Assembly: GCA_035192965.1 (NCBI GenBank)
Contig: CP136571.1
Coordinates: 454,501 to 518,500 of the forward strand
From: Fuscovulum sp.
GTDB taxonomy: Bacteria > Pseudomonadota > Alphaproteobacteria > Rhodobacterales > Rhodobacteraceae
Length of the DNA stretch: 64,000 bases
Direction of reading: 5' to 3'
The position numbers and the translations under genes were made by a program. A model generated the notes under the pieces. That model had not been told where the DNA came from. It worked only from the letters and a program-made list of their open reading frames with translations, and made no database searches. Numbering within the stretch: position 1 is the first letter of the stretch; the number at the start of each line of letters is the position of its first letter. Below, piece by piece: positions 8,140 through 17,045 of this stretch.

Positions 8140-9681
8140 TTACTGAAGCTGCTGGCCGTTCGCAAAGAACCCGCCATCCTTGAACTCCAGCGTCGACGAC
8201 AACTCATCCTCGCCGGTCGCATTGGCGAACATCGACAGCATCATGCGGAAGCCCATCACTTGATCCTCGGGCAACAGTCCCATCGCCACCAGCTTGTCCA
8301 TCAGCGTGTTGCCACCCACCAGCTTCAGGTCGATCTTCCCGGTCGGTGCGGGCATCCCGCCATAGGTCACCAGATCGGTGTTATCAAAGGTCAGCGCTCC
8401 GCTTCCTGTCAGCTCCGCACCGGCGATCTTGGCCTGCACGGAGGTGATGTCGAGCGCGTTCAACTCGCCCGGGGGCTGTTCGCCCGCCGCTTCCATCGCC
8501 GCCGGATCCATAATGTCGACAAACAGCGTGGCCTTGCCCTTGGTGTCGATCACCAGCGTCGCCGGATCGCGGGGCAATTGGTTGGTCGGGTCGATCATCC
8601 CCCAGACTTCATCCGAAACCGTCAGATCGACGATGCGGGTCAGCAGCGAGAAATCCGCCGGTTCTTCGGTCACGCTGACCGGCATCTGGAATCCGAACGC
8701 CGCTTCGCCATAAGCAAGGTTCACCTGAGGGAACGGAATTTCAGGCGCCGACATCGACATCGTCACCCCCTTGGCCCCGCCGGAATAGGAAAGCTGGTCG
8801 GCGTTCATCACAAAGTTGATGGTGTTGCTTTCGCCTTGGCCGGTGATCTTGGTCACGCCCGCCGCTTCGGTCACTTCCATGTCATAGGTTGTCACGCCGC
8901 TGGAGAACGTGCCGTCCGTCGCAAACCCGGCTTTCAGCGCCGCTGCCATGTCGGCCATCGCTTCTGACCCCAGGAAGGTGCCATTCGTCGTACCAGTCAG
9001 GTCTGCCATCGTGATGTTGATCTTCATGTCCGACGGGCCGGCCATCTCGCCCTCGGCTGGGCTTGGATCAAGGTCGCTGCCTGCAACGGTCAGCGCCATG
9101 TTCTCTGCCGCAAAGCTTGAGGTCAGGGATGACCTCTCACCCTCGCCAACCGCCACCAGATACTTTCCTGTGACGTTGGTCAGCTTTGCCTCGACAGTCA
9201 GATCCACGGCCTCCGTTTCAACGCCCTCAACACTGGTCAGGGCAATCGTCATTTCGGGGCCGCTGAAATCATAGGCCGTTTCGGCCTCATCGCCGCTGGC
9301 AACGATGGTCAGCCCGGGTTGGCGAATTTCCATCGACAGCGTGGTCGGGTCTGCATCGGCCTCGGGCGGGTCGATCGTCATTTCGAACGGATACGTGTCT
9401 GACATCGTCACCTCGATGGTGCCATCCCCCATGTCCTGAAAGCGGATCTCGTCCACCGAACCGGTGCCGGTCACGCCTTCCTGATCAATCGCCATCTGCA
9501 TGCCGGTCACAACCAGCGTATCGCCATCACGTTCCACGCTTTCGGTGGTCACGGTCTGGCCGCTGCTTGTGGCTAAGGACAGCCAGTTTTCCCAGACCTG
9601 TTCCGGGGTCACGTCGGCAAAGGCCGGCGCGGCAAGAAGCATGACAAGGGCGGTGCTGCCAGCCAGCCTGCGATTGATCAT
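8140..9681 (-). CDS. DUF2125-type secreted protein (YdgA/AsmA-like)
   Basis: I start it at MINRRLAGSTALVMLLAAPAFA, preceded by a gagg ribosome-binding site, giving 513 residues. The first 22 residues form a clear signal peptide with AFA|D cleavage, so the mature protein is periplasmic. The rest is rich in beta-strand-like alternation and Thr/Ser/Asp, with no membrane helix. The order of segments fits the DUF2125 family of alphaproteobacteria. The C-terminus FKDGGFFANGQQLQ resembles the C-terminal signature of DUF945/YdgA proteins, which belong with AsmA-like envelope proteins; that link is my inference. The gene is single, with its own terminator, and diverges from the SDR gene at 9831. Confidence 0.8.
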   Translation of the reverse strand: MINRRLAGSTALVMLLAAPAFADVTPEQVWENWLSLATSSGQTVTTESVERDGDTLVVTGMQMAIDQEGVTGTGSVDEIRFQDMGDGTIEVTMSDTYPFEMTIDPPEADADPTTLSMEIRQPGLTIVASGDEAETAYDFSGPEMTIALTSVEGVETEAVDLTVEAKLTNVTGKYLVAVGEGERSSLTSSFAAENMALTVAGSDLDPSPAEGEMAGPSDMKINITMADLTGTTNGTFLGSEAMADMAAALKAGFATDGTFSSGVTTYDMEVTEAAGVTKITGQGESNTINFVMNADQLSYSGGAKGVTMSMSAPEIPFPQVNLAYGEAAFGFQMPVSVTEEPADFSLLTRIVDLTVSDEVWGMIDPTNQLPRDPATLVIDTKGKATLFVDIMDPAAMEAAGEQPPGELNALDITSVQAKIAGAELTGSGALTFDNTDLVTYGGMPAPTGKIDLKLVGGNTLMDKLVAMGLLPEDQVMGFRMMLSMFANATGEDELSSTLEFKDGGFFANGQQLQ

Positions 9682-9830
9682 AATGAACCTCGTTTCGATG
9701 CGATAAAATCTGTCGGCGCGGAGCATCGTCCCCCGCCGTTGCGGGGTCAAGGGTTTCCATCGCGGCTCTTGCATGCGTTAACTCCGTGGCGAAAGTGTGA
9801 AACGCCCCGCGCAGGGCAAGGAGGGACGGC

Positions 9831-10577
9831 GTGAAAGGCAAGGTTGTGGTCATCACCGGGGCAAGCCGGGGCATCGGCGCCGCCGCTGTGCGGGCCTTTG
9901 TGGCCGCCGGGGCACGCGTCGCGGCCTTGGCCCGCAACGAGGCGCAGGTCGCGGAATTGGCCGCCGAACTGGGCCCAGATGTGATGGCACTGGGCTGTGA
10001 CGTCGCGGATTGGACATCGCTTCAAGCCGCGATCAGCGCGGTCACCGCCCGCTTTGGCCGAATCGACGTGCTGGTGAACAACGCAGCCGTTATCGAACCC
10101 ATTGCAAGGTTGGCAGATGCAGATACTGCCGCCTGGGGCAAAAGCATCGACATCAACCTCAAGGGCGTGTTTCACGGGATGAAGGCCGTGCTTCCCCAGA
10201 TGCGCGCGCAGGGGGCAGGAACAATCATCACCGTGTCGTCCGGCGCGGCCACCAATCCTCTGGAAGGATGGAGCGCCTATTGCGCAGGCAAGGCGGGCGC
10301 GCTGATGCTCACCCGCGCCGCCCATCTGGAAGAGGGGCCGCAGGGCATCCGCATCCTTGGCCTGTCGCCCGGAACCGTGGCCACCGACATGCAGGTCAAG
10401 ATCAAGGCATCCGGCGTAAACTCCGTCAGCCAGATCGATTTTGCCACCCATATCCCCGCCGATTGGCCCGCCCGCGCGCTGGTCTGGATGTGTGGCCCAG
10501 AGGCGGATGATTGGCTGGGTCGCGACATTTCCCTGCGCGATGAATCGGTACGCCGCGCCGTGGGGCTGATCCCATGA
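9831..10577 (+). CDS. Short-chain dehydrogenase/reductase (SDR)
   Basis: This 248-residue classical SDR starts at a GTG that follows a strong ribosome-binding site (aaggaggga). The cofactor motif TGASRGIG (residues 9-16), the NNAAV motif, the catalytic serine in VSSGAA and the YCAGK active-site pair are all intact. The nearby Arg residues after beta-2 (ALARNEAQ) suggest NADP(H) preference, which is only a hint. The substrate is unknown. Its stop overlaps the start of the crotonase-family gene (ATGA), so the two are a coupled pair, probably acting on related acyl or hydroxy-acyl compounds. Confidence 0.93.
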   Translation: MKGKVVVITGASRGIGAAAVRAFVAAGARVAALARNEAQVAELAAELGPDVMALGCDVADWTSLQAAISAVTARFGRIDVLVNNAAVIEPIARLADADTAAWGKSIDINLKGVFHGMKAVLPQMRAQGAGTIITVSSGAATNPLEGWSAYCAGKAGALMLTRAAHLEEGPQGIRILGLSPGTVATDMQVKIKASGVNSVSQIDFATHIPADWPARALVWMCGPEADDWLGRDISLRDESVRRAVGLIP

Positions 10578-11179
10578 TCCGGGTCGAGGATCGCGCTGGC
10601 GCGCGCCTTCTGGTGCTGGACCGCGCCGAAAAGGCCAATGCCCTGACACAGGACATGCTGGCCGCGTTGGATGCTGCCGTGGCACAGGCGGCGGCGGATG
10701 GGGTCGCCGTTCTGGTGCTGACAGGCGCGGGCCGCGTCTTTTCCGCTGGGGCCGATCTGGAGGGCATGGCGCAGGGCCTTGGCCATGCCCCGGAATGGGA
10801 GGTGCTGTCGCGCCGCATCGCCGCCTATCCTGGCCTGACCATCGCCGCGCTGAATGGCACGCTGGCAGGCGGGGCCTTCAGTATGGCGCTGGCCTGCGAT
10901 CTGCGGGTGGCTGTTCCGGGGGCGGAATTCTTCTATCCGGTGATGAAACGCGGCTACCTGCCCCAACCCTCTGATCCCGCCCGCCTGTTGGCGCTGGTCG
11001 GGCCTGCACGGGCAAAGCAGATCCTGCTCGCAGGTCAGCGGATCAATACAGAAACCGCACTGGGCTGGGGTTTGATTGACGGCATTGTGGATGACGCAGT
11101 CGAAGGCGCACTTACACTCTCCACCGATGCACTGGCCGCCGATCCGCGCCACGTCCGCCGGATGAAGGCAATGTTCTGA
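10574..11179 (+). CDS. Short crotonase-family (enoyl-CoA hydratase/isomerase-like) protein without the catalytic glutamates
   Basis: This 201-residue protein has the crotonase core: the oxyanion-hole segments RVFSAGADLEGM (55-65) and NGTLAGGAF (94-102). It is about 55 residues shorter than usual at the C-terminus. Aligning by eye with rat crotonase, Glu144 falls on Ser103 and Glu164 on Val123, so neither hydratase glutamate is present. It therefore probably is not an enoyl-CoA hydratase; an isomerase, hydrolase or other crotonase-fold activity is more likely. It overlaps the preceding SDR gene by four bases and is the last gene of that unit; the HNH gene converges on it nine bases later. Confidence 0.85.
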   Translation: MIRVEDRAGARLLVLDRAEKANALTQDMLAALDAAVAQAAADGVAVLVLTGAGRVFSAGADLEGMAQGLGHAPEWEVLSRRIAAYPGLTIAALNGTLAGGAFSMALACDLRVAVPGAEFFYPVMKRGYLPQPSDPARLLALVGPARAKQILLAGQRINTETALGWGLIDGIVDDAVEGALTLSTDALAADPRHVRRMKAMF

Positions 11180-11187
11180 CTGTCGCC

Positions 11188-11478
11188 CTAGCGCTTGCGA
11201 TGCCCGCCTGGCACCCGCGACAGGAAGCCGGGCGGCCGTTTCGCGATCCATGCCAAGAATCCCTCCATCCGTGCGTCCGCGCGTATCGCTTCGGGCGTGT
11301 TGAACTGCTGCGCCAGTTCGGTTTCGGTAAACCGGGCGTGAATTTCCTTGTGGCAGATATGGTGGACCATCACCGTCGGCCCGCCCTTGCCGCCTTTCAG
11401 CTTTGGCACAAGGTGATGCAGGCTTTGCGGCACATCCGGGGGAATCGGGCGCAGGCAGATGGGGCAGGTGGGGTCCAT
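11188..11478 (-). CDS. Small HNH-nuclease-fold protein
   Basis: This 96-residue protein contains CPIC (residues 5-8), LHHLVPK (20-26) and HHICHKEIHARFTETEL (39-55). These match the zinc and active-site pattern of small HNH nucleases. It has no signal peptide and no extra domain. Such stand-alone HNH proteins are common in Rhodobacterales chromosomes, and whether they cut DNA in vivo is not known to me. The C-terminus is Arg/Gly-rich (VPGGHRKR), consistent with nucleic-acid binding. It is transcribed away from the flavoprotein gene, with 56 bases between the starts. No methylase or restriction gene is nearby, so a restriction role is not suggested. Confidence 0.8.
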   Translation of the reverse strand: MDPTCPICLRPIPPDVPQSLHHLVPKLKGGKGGPTVMVHHICHKEIHARFTETELAQQFNTPEAIRADARMEGFLAWIAKRPPGFLSRVPGGHRKR

Positions 11479-11534
11479 GTTGTCCTGTCACGGCTTTCCG
11501 GGCAAAGGATGGTGCAACAGGAGGCGGGGGCAAG

Positions 11535-12680
11535 ATGGATGCGCTGGTGATCGGGGCAGGTCCTGCAGGGCTGATGGCGGCAGAGATGCTGGCCGCCGCT
11601 GGCCGCAGGGTCGTGGTTTGCGAAGCCAAACCCTCAGCCGGGCGCAAGTTCCTGATGGCCGGGAAATCCGGCCTGAACGTGACAAAGGACGAACCCGCCG
11701 AACCCTTTGCCCGCGCCTATGATGCAGGCTGGCTGGCCCCGATGCTGGCCGAGTTTGGCCCCGAACAGGTGCAGGACTGGTGCCGCGCGCAGGGCCAAGA
11801 GGTGTTTACCGGCTCCTCCGGCCGCGTTTTTCCAGTGTCGATGAAAGGCTCGCCCCTGTTGCGGGCTTGGCTCACCCGCCTTGGCAGCGCAGGGGTGGAG
11901 TTGCGCCTGCGCTGGCGCTGGACGGGCTTTGAAGGTGACGCGTGGTGGTTCGACACGCCGGATGGCCTCGTGAACCTGTCCCCCTGCGTCGTGGTGTTGG
12001 CGCTAGGCGGGGCAAGCTGGGCGCGGCTGGGATCAGACGCAGCCTGGGTGCCGTGGCTGCGCGACAAGGGAGTGGAGATCGCCCCGTTCAAACCAGCCAA
12101 CATGGGATTCTCGGTCAACTGGTCCCCCCATATGGCAAAACATTTCGGCCAACCCGTGAAAGGGGTGGCCCTGATCGCCGGGACGCGGCGGGAACGGGGG
12201 GAATTCGTGCTGTCCGCCCGCGGCATCGAAGGTGGCGGCATTTATGCCATCAGCCGCGATCTGCGCGACGGCGCGACGCTCCACCTTGACCTGATGCCCG
12301 ATGTCCCGGCGGGTGAGATTGAGGCGCGCCTTGCCCGCATGAAACCGGGCGAAACCCTCGCCAATCGCCTGCGCAAGCTGGGCCTGGCCCCCGTCATCGT
12401 GGCGCTGGTGATGGAGTTCGGCCGTACCTTGCCGTTGATGACGGCCATCAAGGCGCTGCCCATTCCGCTGACCCGCCCCCGTCCGATGGACGAGGCCATC
12501 TCCACCGCAGGCGGCATCACCCGCGCCGCCCTGACCGATGATCTGGAACTGCGCGCCCTGCCGGGCGTCTTTGCCTGCGGCGAGATGCTGGATTGGGAGG
12601 CCCCCACAGGAGGCTACCTCCTTACCGGGTGCTGGGCCACCGGGCGCTGGGCCGGGCGGGCGGCTGCGGCCAAAGAATAG
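11535..12680 (+). CDS. TIGR03862-type FAD/NAD(P)-dependent flavoprotein (HI0933/BaiN family)
   Basis: The start MDALVIGAGPAGLMAAEML is chosen because the FAD Rossmann motif GAGPAG begins at residue 7 and a purine-rich ribosome-binding site (caggaggcgg) precedes it; the protein is 381 residues. GRKFLMAGKSGLNVTKDEP is the signature of HI0933-like flavoproteins. The C-terminal FACGEMLDWEAPTGGYLLTGCWATG closes the FAD site and is typical of the TIGR03862 subfamily found in proteobacteria. The reaction is not established for this subfamily. The gene stands alone between a divergent HNH gene and a convergent aldehyde dehydrogenase gene. Confidence 0.9.
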   Translation: MDALVIGAGPAGLMAAEMLAAAGRRVVVCEAKPSAGRKFLMAGKSGLNVTKDEPAEPFARAYDAGWLAPMLAEFGPEQVQDWCRAQGQEVFTGSSGRVFPVSMKGSPLLRAWLTRLGSAGVELRLRWRWTGFEGDAWWFDTPDGLVNLSPCVVVLALGGASWARLGSDAAWVPWLRDKGVEIAPFKPANMGFSVNWSPHMAKHFGQPVKGVALIAGTRRERGEFVLSARGIEGGGIYAISRDLRDGATLHLDLMPDVPAGEIEARLARMKPGETLANRLRKLGLAPVIVALVMEFGRTLPLMTAIKALPIPLTRPRPMDEAISTAGGITRAALTDDLELRALPGVFACGEMLDWEAPTGGYLLTGCWATGRWAGRAAAAKE

Positions 12681-12699
12681 GGGGGCCGTCTGCCCCCCT
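12679..12699 (+). terminator. GC-rich hairpin after the flavoprotein gene
   Basis: An 8-bp stem aggggggc/gcccccct with a 5-nt loop begins inside the stop codon. There is no T tract, so termination would be weak or rho-assisted. Confidence 0.5.
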
Positions 12700-12740
12700 C
12701 AGCGCGTGCCGCGCCTCACCCCCCGAGGATACTTGCCGCA

Positions 12741-12774
12741 GAGAAGATAGGGCAGACCGGAAATCCGCCCTATC
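12741..12774 (-). terminator. Hairpin at the 3' end of the polyamine operon
   Basis: Arms gatagggc (12746-12753) and gccctatc (12767-12774) pair perfectly, the right arm overlapping the last codons of the aldehyde dehydrogenase gene. On the minus strand the stem is followed by the pyrimidine run tcttctct, so it is a plausible but imperfect terminator. Confidence 0.5.
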
Positions 12775-14215
12775 CGTGCTTCACCATCACATGCCGGACG
12801 ACGGTATAATCTTCCAGTGCATAGGCGCTCATATCCTTGCCGTAGCCGGATTGCTTCAACCCGCCATGAGGCATCTCGTTGACCAGCATGAAATGCGTGT
12901 TGATCCATGTGCAGCCATAGCGCAGCCGCGCCGCCGTCGCCATCGCGCGGCCAACGTCTTTCGTCCAGACCGATGACGCAAGGCCATAGTCGCTGTCATT
13001 TGCCCAGCCCACGGCGGTATCCACATCGGAAAACGGAGTGATGGAAACCACTGGACCGAACACTTCGCGCCGGACGATTTCATCCTCTTGCCGGGCCCCG
13101 GCGATGACGGTGGGGCGATAGTAGTACCCCTGATCCATCACCGCGCCGCCGGTCGTCACCTCGACATGGTTCAACTCCCGTGCGCGGTTCACGAAACTCG
13201 CCACCCGGTCGCGCTGGCGCAAGGAAATCAGGGGGCCGATTTCATTCGTGCTGTCATCGTCATTGGCCAGTGCGATAGAGGAGACGGCAGAGGTAAGATC
13301 GGCGACCAGCCGATCATAAACCTTCTTGCCCGCATAGATGCGGCAGGCCGCGGTGCAATCCTGCCCTGCGTTGTAATAGCCAAAGGCGCGCAGGCCTTCG
13401 ACCACCTCACCCACATCGGCATCATCGAACACCAGAACGGGCGCCTTGCCGCCCAGTTCCAGATGCGTGCGCTTCACCGTCTTGGCGGCGGCATCCAGCA
13501 TCTTCTTGCCCGTCGCCACATCGCCAGTCAGGCTGATCATGTCCACTTGTGGATGGTTGATCAGATAGCTGCCCACCGTCTGCCCTCGCCCGGCCACGAT
13601 GTTGACCACCCCTTCGGGCAGTTCCTCGGCCAAAATCCGCGCCATCTTCAACGCGGTCAGCGGTGTCTGTTCCGATGGTTTGAACACCACCGTATTGCCG
13701 CCCCCCACCGCAGGCCCCAGCTTCCACGCCATCATCATCAGCGGATAATTCCATGGCGCGATGGAGGCGATCACCCCCACCGGATCACGGCGGATCATGC
13801 TGGTATGGCCTGCCAGATATTCCCCCGCCACCGCGCCATGCTGGCAGCGCACCGCGCCCGCAAAGAACCGATAGCAATCGACAATCGCCGGAATCTCATC
13901 ATTCCGCGCGGCATTGATCGGCTTGCCGCAGTTCAACGCCTCCAGCGCTGCAAAGCTGTCGGCCTCGGCCTCGATTCGGTCTGCGATCCGCAGCAGCGCC
14001 GCCGACCGTTCGCCTGGGGTGGTGCGGGACCATGTTTCAAACGCCTTGCGCGCGGCGGCCACCGCCCGGTCCACCTGCGCGGTCGATGCCTCTGGCACCT
14101 CAAGGATCAGGCCCCCGGTGCGCGGGTTCAAGATCTGCTCGCGCGCTTCCTGCCCGGCCTCGAATGCCGATCCGATCAGAAGCTGCGTGTCGATGGTCAT
14201 GTGGACGCTGTCCAT
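12770..14215 (-). CDS. Aminobutyraldehyde-type aldehyde dehydrogenase
   Basis: This NAD(P)-dependent aldehyde dehydrogenase has 481 residues from the ATG at 14215, which follows a gggagg ribosome-binding site; an ATG six codons upstream overlaps the permease stop but lacks one. Visible motifs are PWNYPLMM (154-161), the GDVATGKK cofactor loop (231-238), the general base Glu253 in LELGGKAP, and the catalytic Cys287 in NAGQDCTA. Overall layout and several segments match gamma-aminobutyraldehyde dehydrogenase (PatD/Prr), which turns the putrescine product 4-aminobutanal into GABA. Position as last gene of a polyamine ABC transporter operon supports this. Related aldehydes from other polyamines remain possible. 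Confidence 0.87.
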   Translation of the reverse strand: MDSVHMTIDTQLLIGSAFEAGQEAREQILNPRTGGLILEVPEASTAQVDRAVAAARKAFETWSRTTPGERSAALLRIADRIEAEADSFAALEALNCGKPINAARNDEIPAIVDCYRFFAGAVRCQHGAVAGEYLAGHTSMIRRDPVGVIASIAPWNYPLMMMAWKLGPAVGGGNTVVFKPSEQTPLTALKMARILAEELPEGVVNIVAGRGQTVGSYLINHPQVDMISLTGDVATGKKMLDAAAKTVKRTHLELGGKAPVLVFDDADVGEVVEGLRAFGYYNAGQDCTAACRIYAGKKVYDRLVADLTSAVSSIALANDDDSTNEIGPLISLRQRDRVASFVNRARELNHVEVTTGGAVMDQGYYYRPTVIAGARQEDEIVRREVFGPVVSITPFSDVDTAVGWANDSDYGLASSVWTKDVGRAMATAARLRYGCTWINTHFMLVNEMPHGGLKQSGYGKDMSAYALEDYTVVRHVMVKHG

Positions 14216-14229
14216 GGGAACCTCCCTGT

Positions 14230-15036
14230 TCATTTGCCCGTGCCGGCCGTCTCGGATCCGCCACGGGTCAGGTAAAAGGCGATAAGGATGGGAACGACGG
14301 TGGCTACGAACACCACAATGGCAACCACATTGGTCACCGGGCGTTGCCGGGGGCGGACCAGTTCCTGCAACATCCAGATGGGCAGGGTGCTTTGCTGGCC
14401 TGCGGTAAAGGTGGTGACGATCACCTCATCGAACGACAGCGCGAATGCCAGCATCCCGCCCGCCAGAAGGGCCGTGCCAAGGTTCGGCAGCAGCACATAG
14501 CGGAAGGTCTGGAAGCTGTTGGCGCCAAGGTCTGCCGATGCTTCAAGGATACCACCCGACAGGCGGCGGAAGCGGGCGACCGCGTTGTTATAGACGATCA
14601 CGATGCAGAAGGTCGCGTGGCCAAGGATGATGGTCCAGGTCGAAAACGGGATATCCATGATGGAAAAGGCCGACCGCAGCGACATCCCTGTGATAACGCC
14701 GGGCAAGGCGATGGGCAGGATGATCAGCAGGCTGATCTGCTCTCGCCCAAAGAACGACGCCCGCGCCATCGCGGCAGAAACCAGCGTGCCAAGGATCATC
14801 GCCACAAAGGTCGCAATCGTTGCCACCCAGAGCGAAAGGTAAAGCGGCGGCCAGATATCCTCGCGGTTCCAGGCCACGCCGAACCATTGCATCGTAAGGC
14901 CGGGGGGCGGGAATTCGTAACTCTTGTCCTCGGTCGTGAAGGCGTAAAGGAAGATCAGCAGGATCGGCAGATGCAGGAACAGAAGCCCGCCAACAGCGGC
15001 GATCTTCAATCCCCATGAGGCGCGGTCAGAGTGCAT
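14230..15036 (-). CDS. Polyamine-type ABC transporter permease (PotI/PotC-like)
   Basis: This 268-residue inner-membrane protein has about six hydrophobic helices and the binding-protein-dependent transport EAA loop, seen as [24 protein letters not shown] (about 160-183). The pattern FYLTRGG at the end and [22 protein letters not shown] near the start, the periplasmic loop after helix 1, are typical of PotC/PotI permeases. It would pair with the PotH-like permease to form the channel. Its start lies inside the upstream permease gene (11-base overlap) and its stop falls just before the dehydrogenase gene, so the operon is tightly packed. Confidence 0.92.
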   Translation of the reverse strand: MHSDRASWGLKIAAVGGLLFLHLPILLIFLYAFTTEDKSYEFPPPGLTMQWFGVAWNREDIWPPLYLSLWVATIATFVAMILGTLVSAAMARASFFGREQISLLIILPIALPGVITGMSLRSAFSIMDIPFSTWTIILGHATFCIVIVYNNAVARFRRLSGGILEASADLGANSFQTFRYVLLPNLGTALLAGGMLAFALSFDEVIVTTFTAGQQSTLPIWMLQELVRPRQRPVTNVVAIVVFVATVVPILIAFYLTRGGSETAGTGK

Positions 15037-15967
15037 CGAACGCCCCCTTCCGTTTCGCGATGGTCAGGTAGATCAGCATGATCACGATGGGGACCACAGC
15101 AAAGGCGGCGGCCAGCGGGATGTTCCCGGCGGTGCCCTGCAACTGATACACAGCCAGCCCGATGAAGCGGGCCGAGGTGCCAACGATCTGCGGGATGATG
15201 TAGTCGCCCATGGTGAGCGAGAAGGTAAAGATCGACCCCGCGATCACCCCCGGCATGGCAAGGGGCAAGATCACCGTGCGGAAAGTCTGCGCCCGTGATG
15301 CCCCAAGGTCCGCCGATGCCTCCAGCATCGATGTCGGCACGCGTTCCAGCGCCGCCTGCATTGGCAGGATCATGTAGGGCAGCCAAACATAGACAAAGAC
15401 GATGAAGGTGCCCATCGGGCTGGTGGAAAGGCTGTTCCCGCCAATGCCGGGAATGGCCAAAATTGCGTTCAGGATCATCGACAAACCCACCCCGTCCGCC
15501 GCCCAGGTGATGATCCCTTCCTTCGCAAGGATCAGTTTCCAGGCATAGACCTTGACCAGATACGACGACCACAGGGGCAGCATGACGCCCAGATAGAACA
15601 CCGCCTTCCACTTCCCCCGCGCAAAGCGGGCCGCGTAATAGGCGATGGGAAAGGCGATCAGCGCGCAGCCGATGGTGACAGCGGCCGACATCAGCAGGGT
15701 GCGCAGGATGATATCCATGTTCTGCGCGCGAAACAGTTCGGCATAGGTTTTCAGGGTGAATTCTTCTTTCACCACCCCCGAAAACTCATCAATCGAATAG
15801 AAACTCTGCAACAGCAGCGCGAAAAGCGACCCCAGATAGACGACGCCCAGCCACAGCAAAGGCGGCGTCAGCAGCACTGCCAGCAGCACCCTTGGGTGCC
15901 GCCAGAACAGGGCGGTCAGCCTGTCGGCTATGCCCCGTTCGGGCAGGATGGCAGGGGCGTCGCTCAT
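15026..15967 (-). CDS. Polyamine-type ABC transporter permease (PotH/PotB-like)
   Basis: This 313-residue inner-membrane permease carries the EAA loop ASADLGASRAQTFRTVILPLAMPG at about residues 217-240, where it contacts the ATPase. Helices are visible at LLAVLLTPPLLWLGVVYLG and in five later segments. SFYSIDEFSGVVKEEFTLKTY, after helix 1, is the periplasmic loop common to PotB/PotH proteins. It overlaps the ATPase gene by four bases (ATGA) and the next permease by 11. Together these genes encode an importer of putrescine-type polyamines; exact substrate is inferred from family and operon context. Confidence 0.92.
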   Translation of the reverse strand: MSDAPAILPERGIADRLTALFWRHPRVLLAVLLTPPLLWLGVVYLGSLFALLLQSFYSIDEFSGVVKEEFTLKTYAELFRAQNMDIILRTLLMSAAVTIGCALIAFPIAYYAARFARGKWKAVFYLGVMLPLWSSYLVKVYAWKLILAKEGIITWAADGVGLSMILNAILAIPGIGGNSLSTSPMGTFIVFVYVWLPYMILPMQAALERVPTSMLEASADLGASRAQTFRTVILPLAMPGVIAGSIFTFSLTMGDYIIPQIVGTSARFIGLAVYQLQGTAGNIPLAAAFAVVPIVIMLIYLTIAKRKGAFDAL

Positions 15968-16968
15968 GCCTCATCCATCACATGCAGGGCGGACGGGTCA
16001 AAGGACAGGCCAACCGTCGTACCGGGTTCGGGCAGGGGCTGGCCCGCAGGCATCAGGGCCGCGACCTCGGTGCCATGCAGAACCACCGAAATACGGCTTC
16101 CCGCCCCCAGATAACGGATAGAGGTCACGGTCCCCGCCAGTGCGACCCCATCCGCAGGGGTCAGTCGCAGCGCTTCGGGCCGCAGCGAAGACCACTTCGC
16201 AGGCCCGCCGAAGGCGCGGGTCACTTCGGGTGACAGCACGTTGGACGATCCCACGAAATCCGCGACGAAACGGGTGCGCGGGCGAGCGTACACTTCGGAG
16301 GGCGTGCCGATCTGCGCGATCTTGCCTTCGTTGAAAACGGCAAGGCTGTCGGCCATGCTCAGCGCTTCGCCCTGATCATGGGTCACGAAAACAAAGGTAA
16401 TGCCCAGCCGTGTTTGCAAGGCCTTCAATTCATCCTGCATCGCCTCGCGCAGTTTCAGGTCCAGCGCGCCAAGTGGTTCATCCAGCAGCAGCACCTTGGG
16501 TTCATTCACCAAAGCCCGCGCCAGCGCCACGCGCTGCCTTTGCCCGCCCGAAAGTTGCGCGGGCTTGCGGTCGCCATAGCCATCCAGCTTGACCAGCGAC
16601 AACATCTCTTCGGCGCGGCTTTCGCGGGTGCGGCGGTCGATGCCTTTGACCATCAGGCCATAGGCCACGTTGTCGCGCACGTTCATATGCGGAAACAGAG
16701 CGTAATCCTGAAACACGGTGTTCACGTTGCGCCGGTTGGGGGGGATGTCGCTTACATCCTGGCCGAAGATGCGGATCGCCCCGCCCGTCGGCTTTTCAAA
16801 CCCCGAAATCAGCCGTAGGCAGGTGGTCTTGCCGGAACCGGACGGGCCAAGCATGGCAAAGAACGACCCTTCCGCGATGGTCAGATCAACGCCATCCACC
16901 GCCCGCACCGGGGCAGAGGGTGTGCCGAAATGGCGCGAAACGTTCTGGAATTCGACGGCAGCGGTCAT
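15964..16968 (-). CDS. Polyamine-type ABC transporter ATP-binding protein (PotA/PotG-like)
   Basis: This 334-residue cytoplasmic ATPase powers the importer. Walker A is GPSGSGKTT (41-49), the Q-loop is FQDYALFPH (86-94), the signature is LSGGQRQR (139-146) and Walker B is VLLLDEP (159-165), followed by the His switch in FVFVTHDQGEA. A C-terminal TOBE-type domain (about 240-330) is present, as in PotA/PotG. The family length is normal. It is separated from the binding-protein gene by a 77-base gap that contains a strong hairpin, and overlaps the next permease by ATGA. Confidence 0.94.
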   Translation of the reverse strand: MTAAVEFQNVSRHFGTPSAPVRAVDGVDLTIAEGSFFAMLGPSGSGKTTCLRLISGFEKPTGGAIRIFGQDVSDIPPNRRNVNTVFQDYALFPHMNVRDNVAYGLMVKGIDRRTRESRAEEMLSLVKLDGYGDRKPAQLSGGQRQRVALARALVNEPKVLLLDEPLGALDLKLREAMQDELKALQTRLGITFVFVTHDQGEALSMADSLAVFNEGKIAQIGTPSEVYARPRTRFVADFVGSSNVLSPEVTRAFGGPAKWSSLRPEALRLTPADGVALAGTVTSIRYLGAGSRISVVLHGTEVAALMPAGQPLPEPGTTVGLSFDPSALHVMDEA

Positions 16969-16999
16969 TCAGGGCACCGGACAGGGAAAAGAAATTCGT

Positions 17000-17023
17000 G
17001 GGTGCGCGCAAAGGCGCGCACCC
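17000..17023 (-). promoter_or_regulatory. Intercistronic hairpin between binding-protein and ATPase genes
   Basis: A perfect 10-bp stem (gggtgcgcgc / gcgcgcaccc, loop aaag) follows the stop of the periplasmic-protein gene. Only a weak T-rich stretch follows on the minus strand, so it could act as a partial terminator or as a 3' mRNA stabiliser that keeps binding-protein levels above those of the membrane components. Confidence 0.65.
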
Positions 17024-17045
17024 CATCTGTTGCGATGAAAACCGA

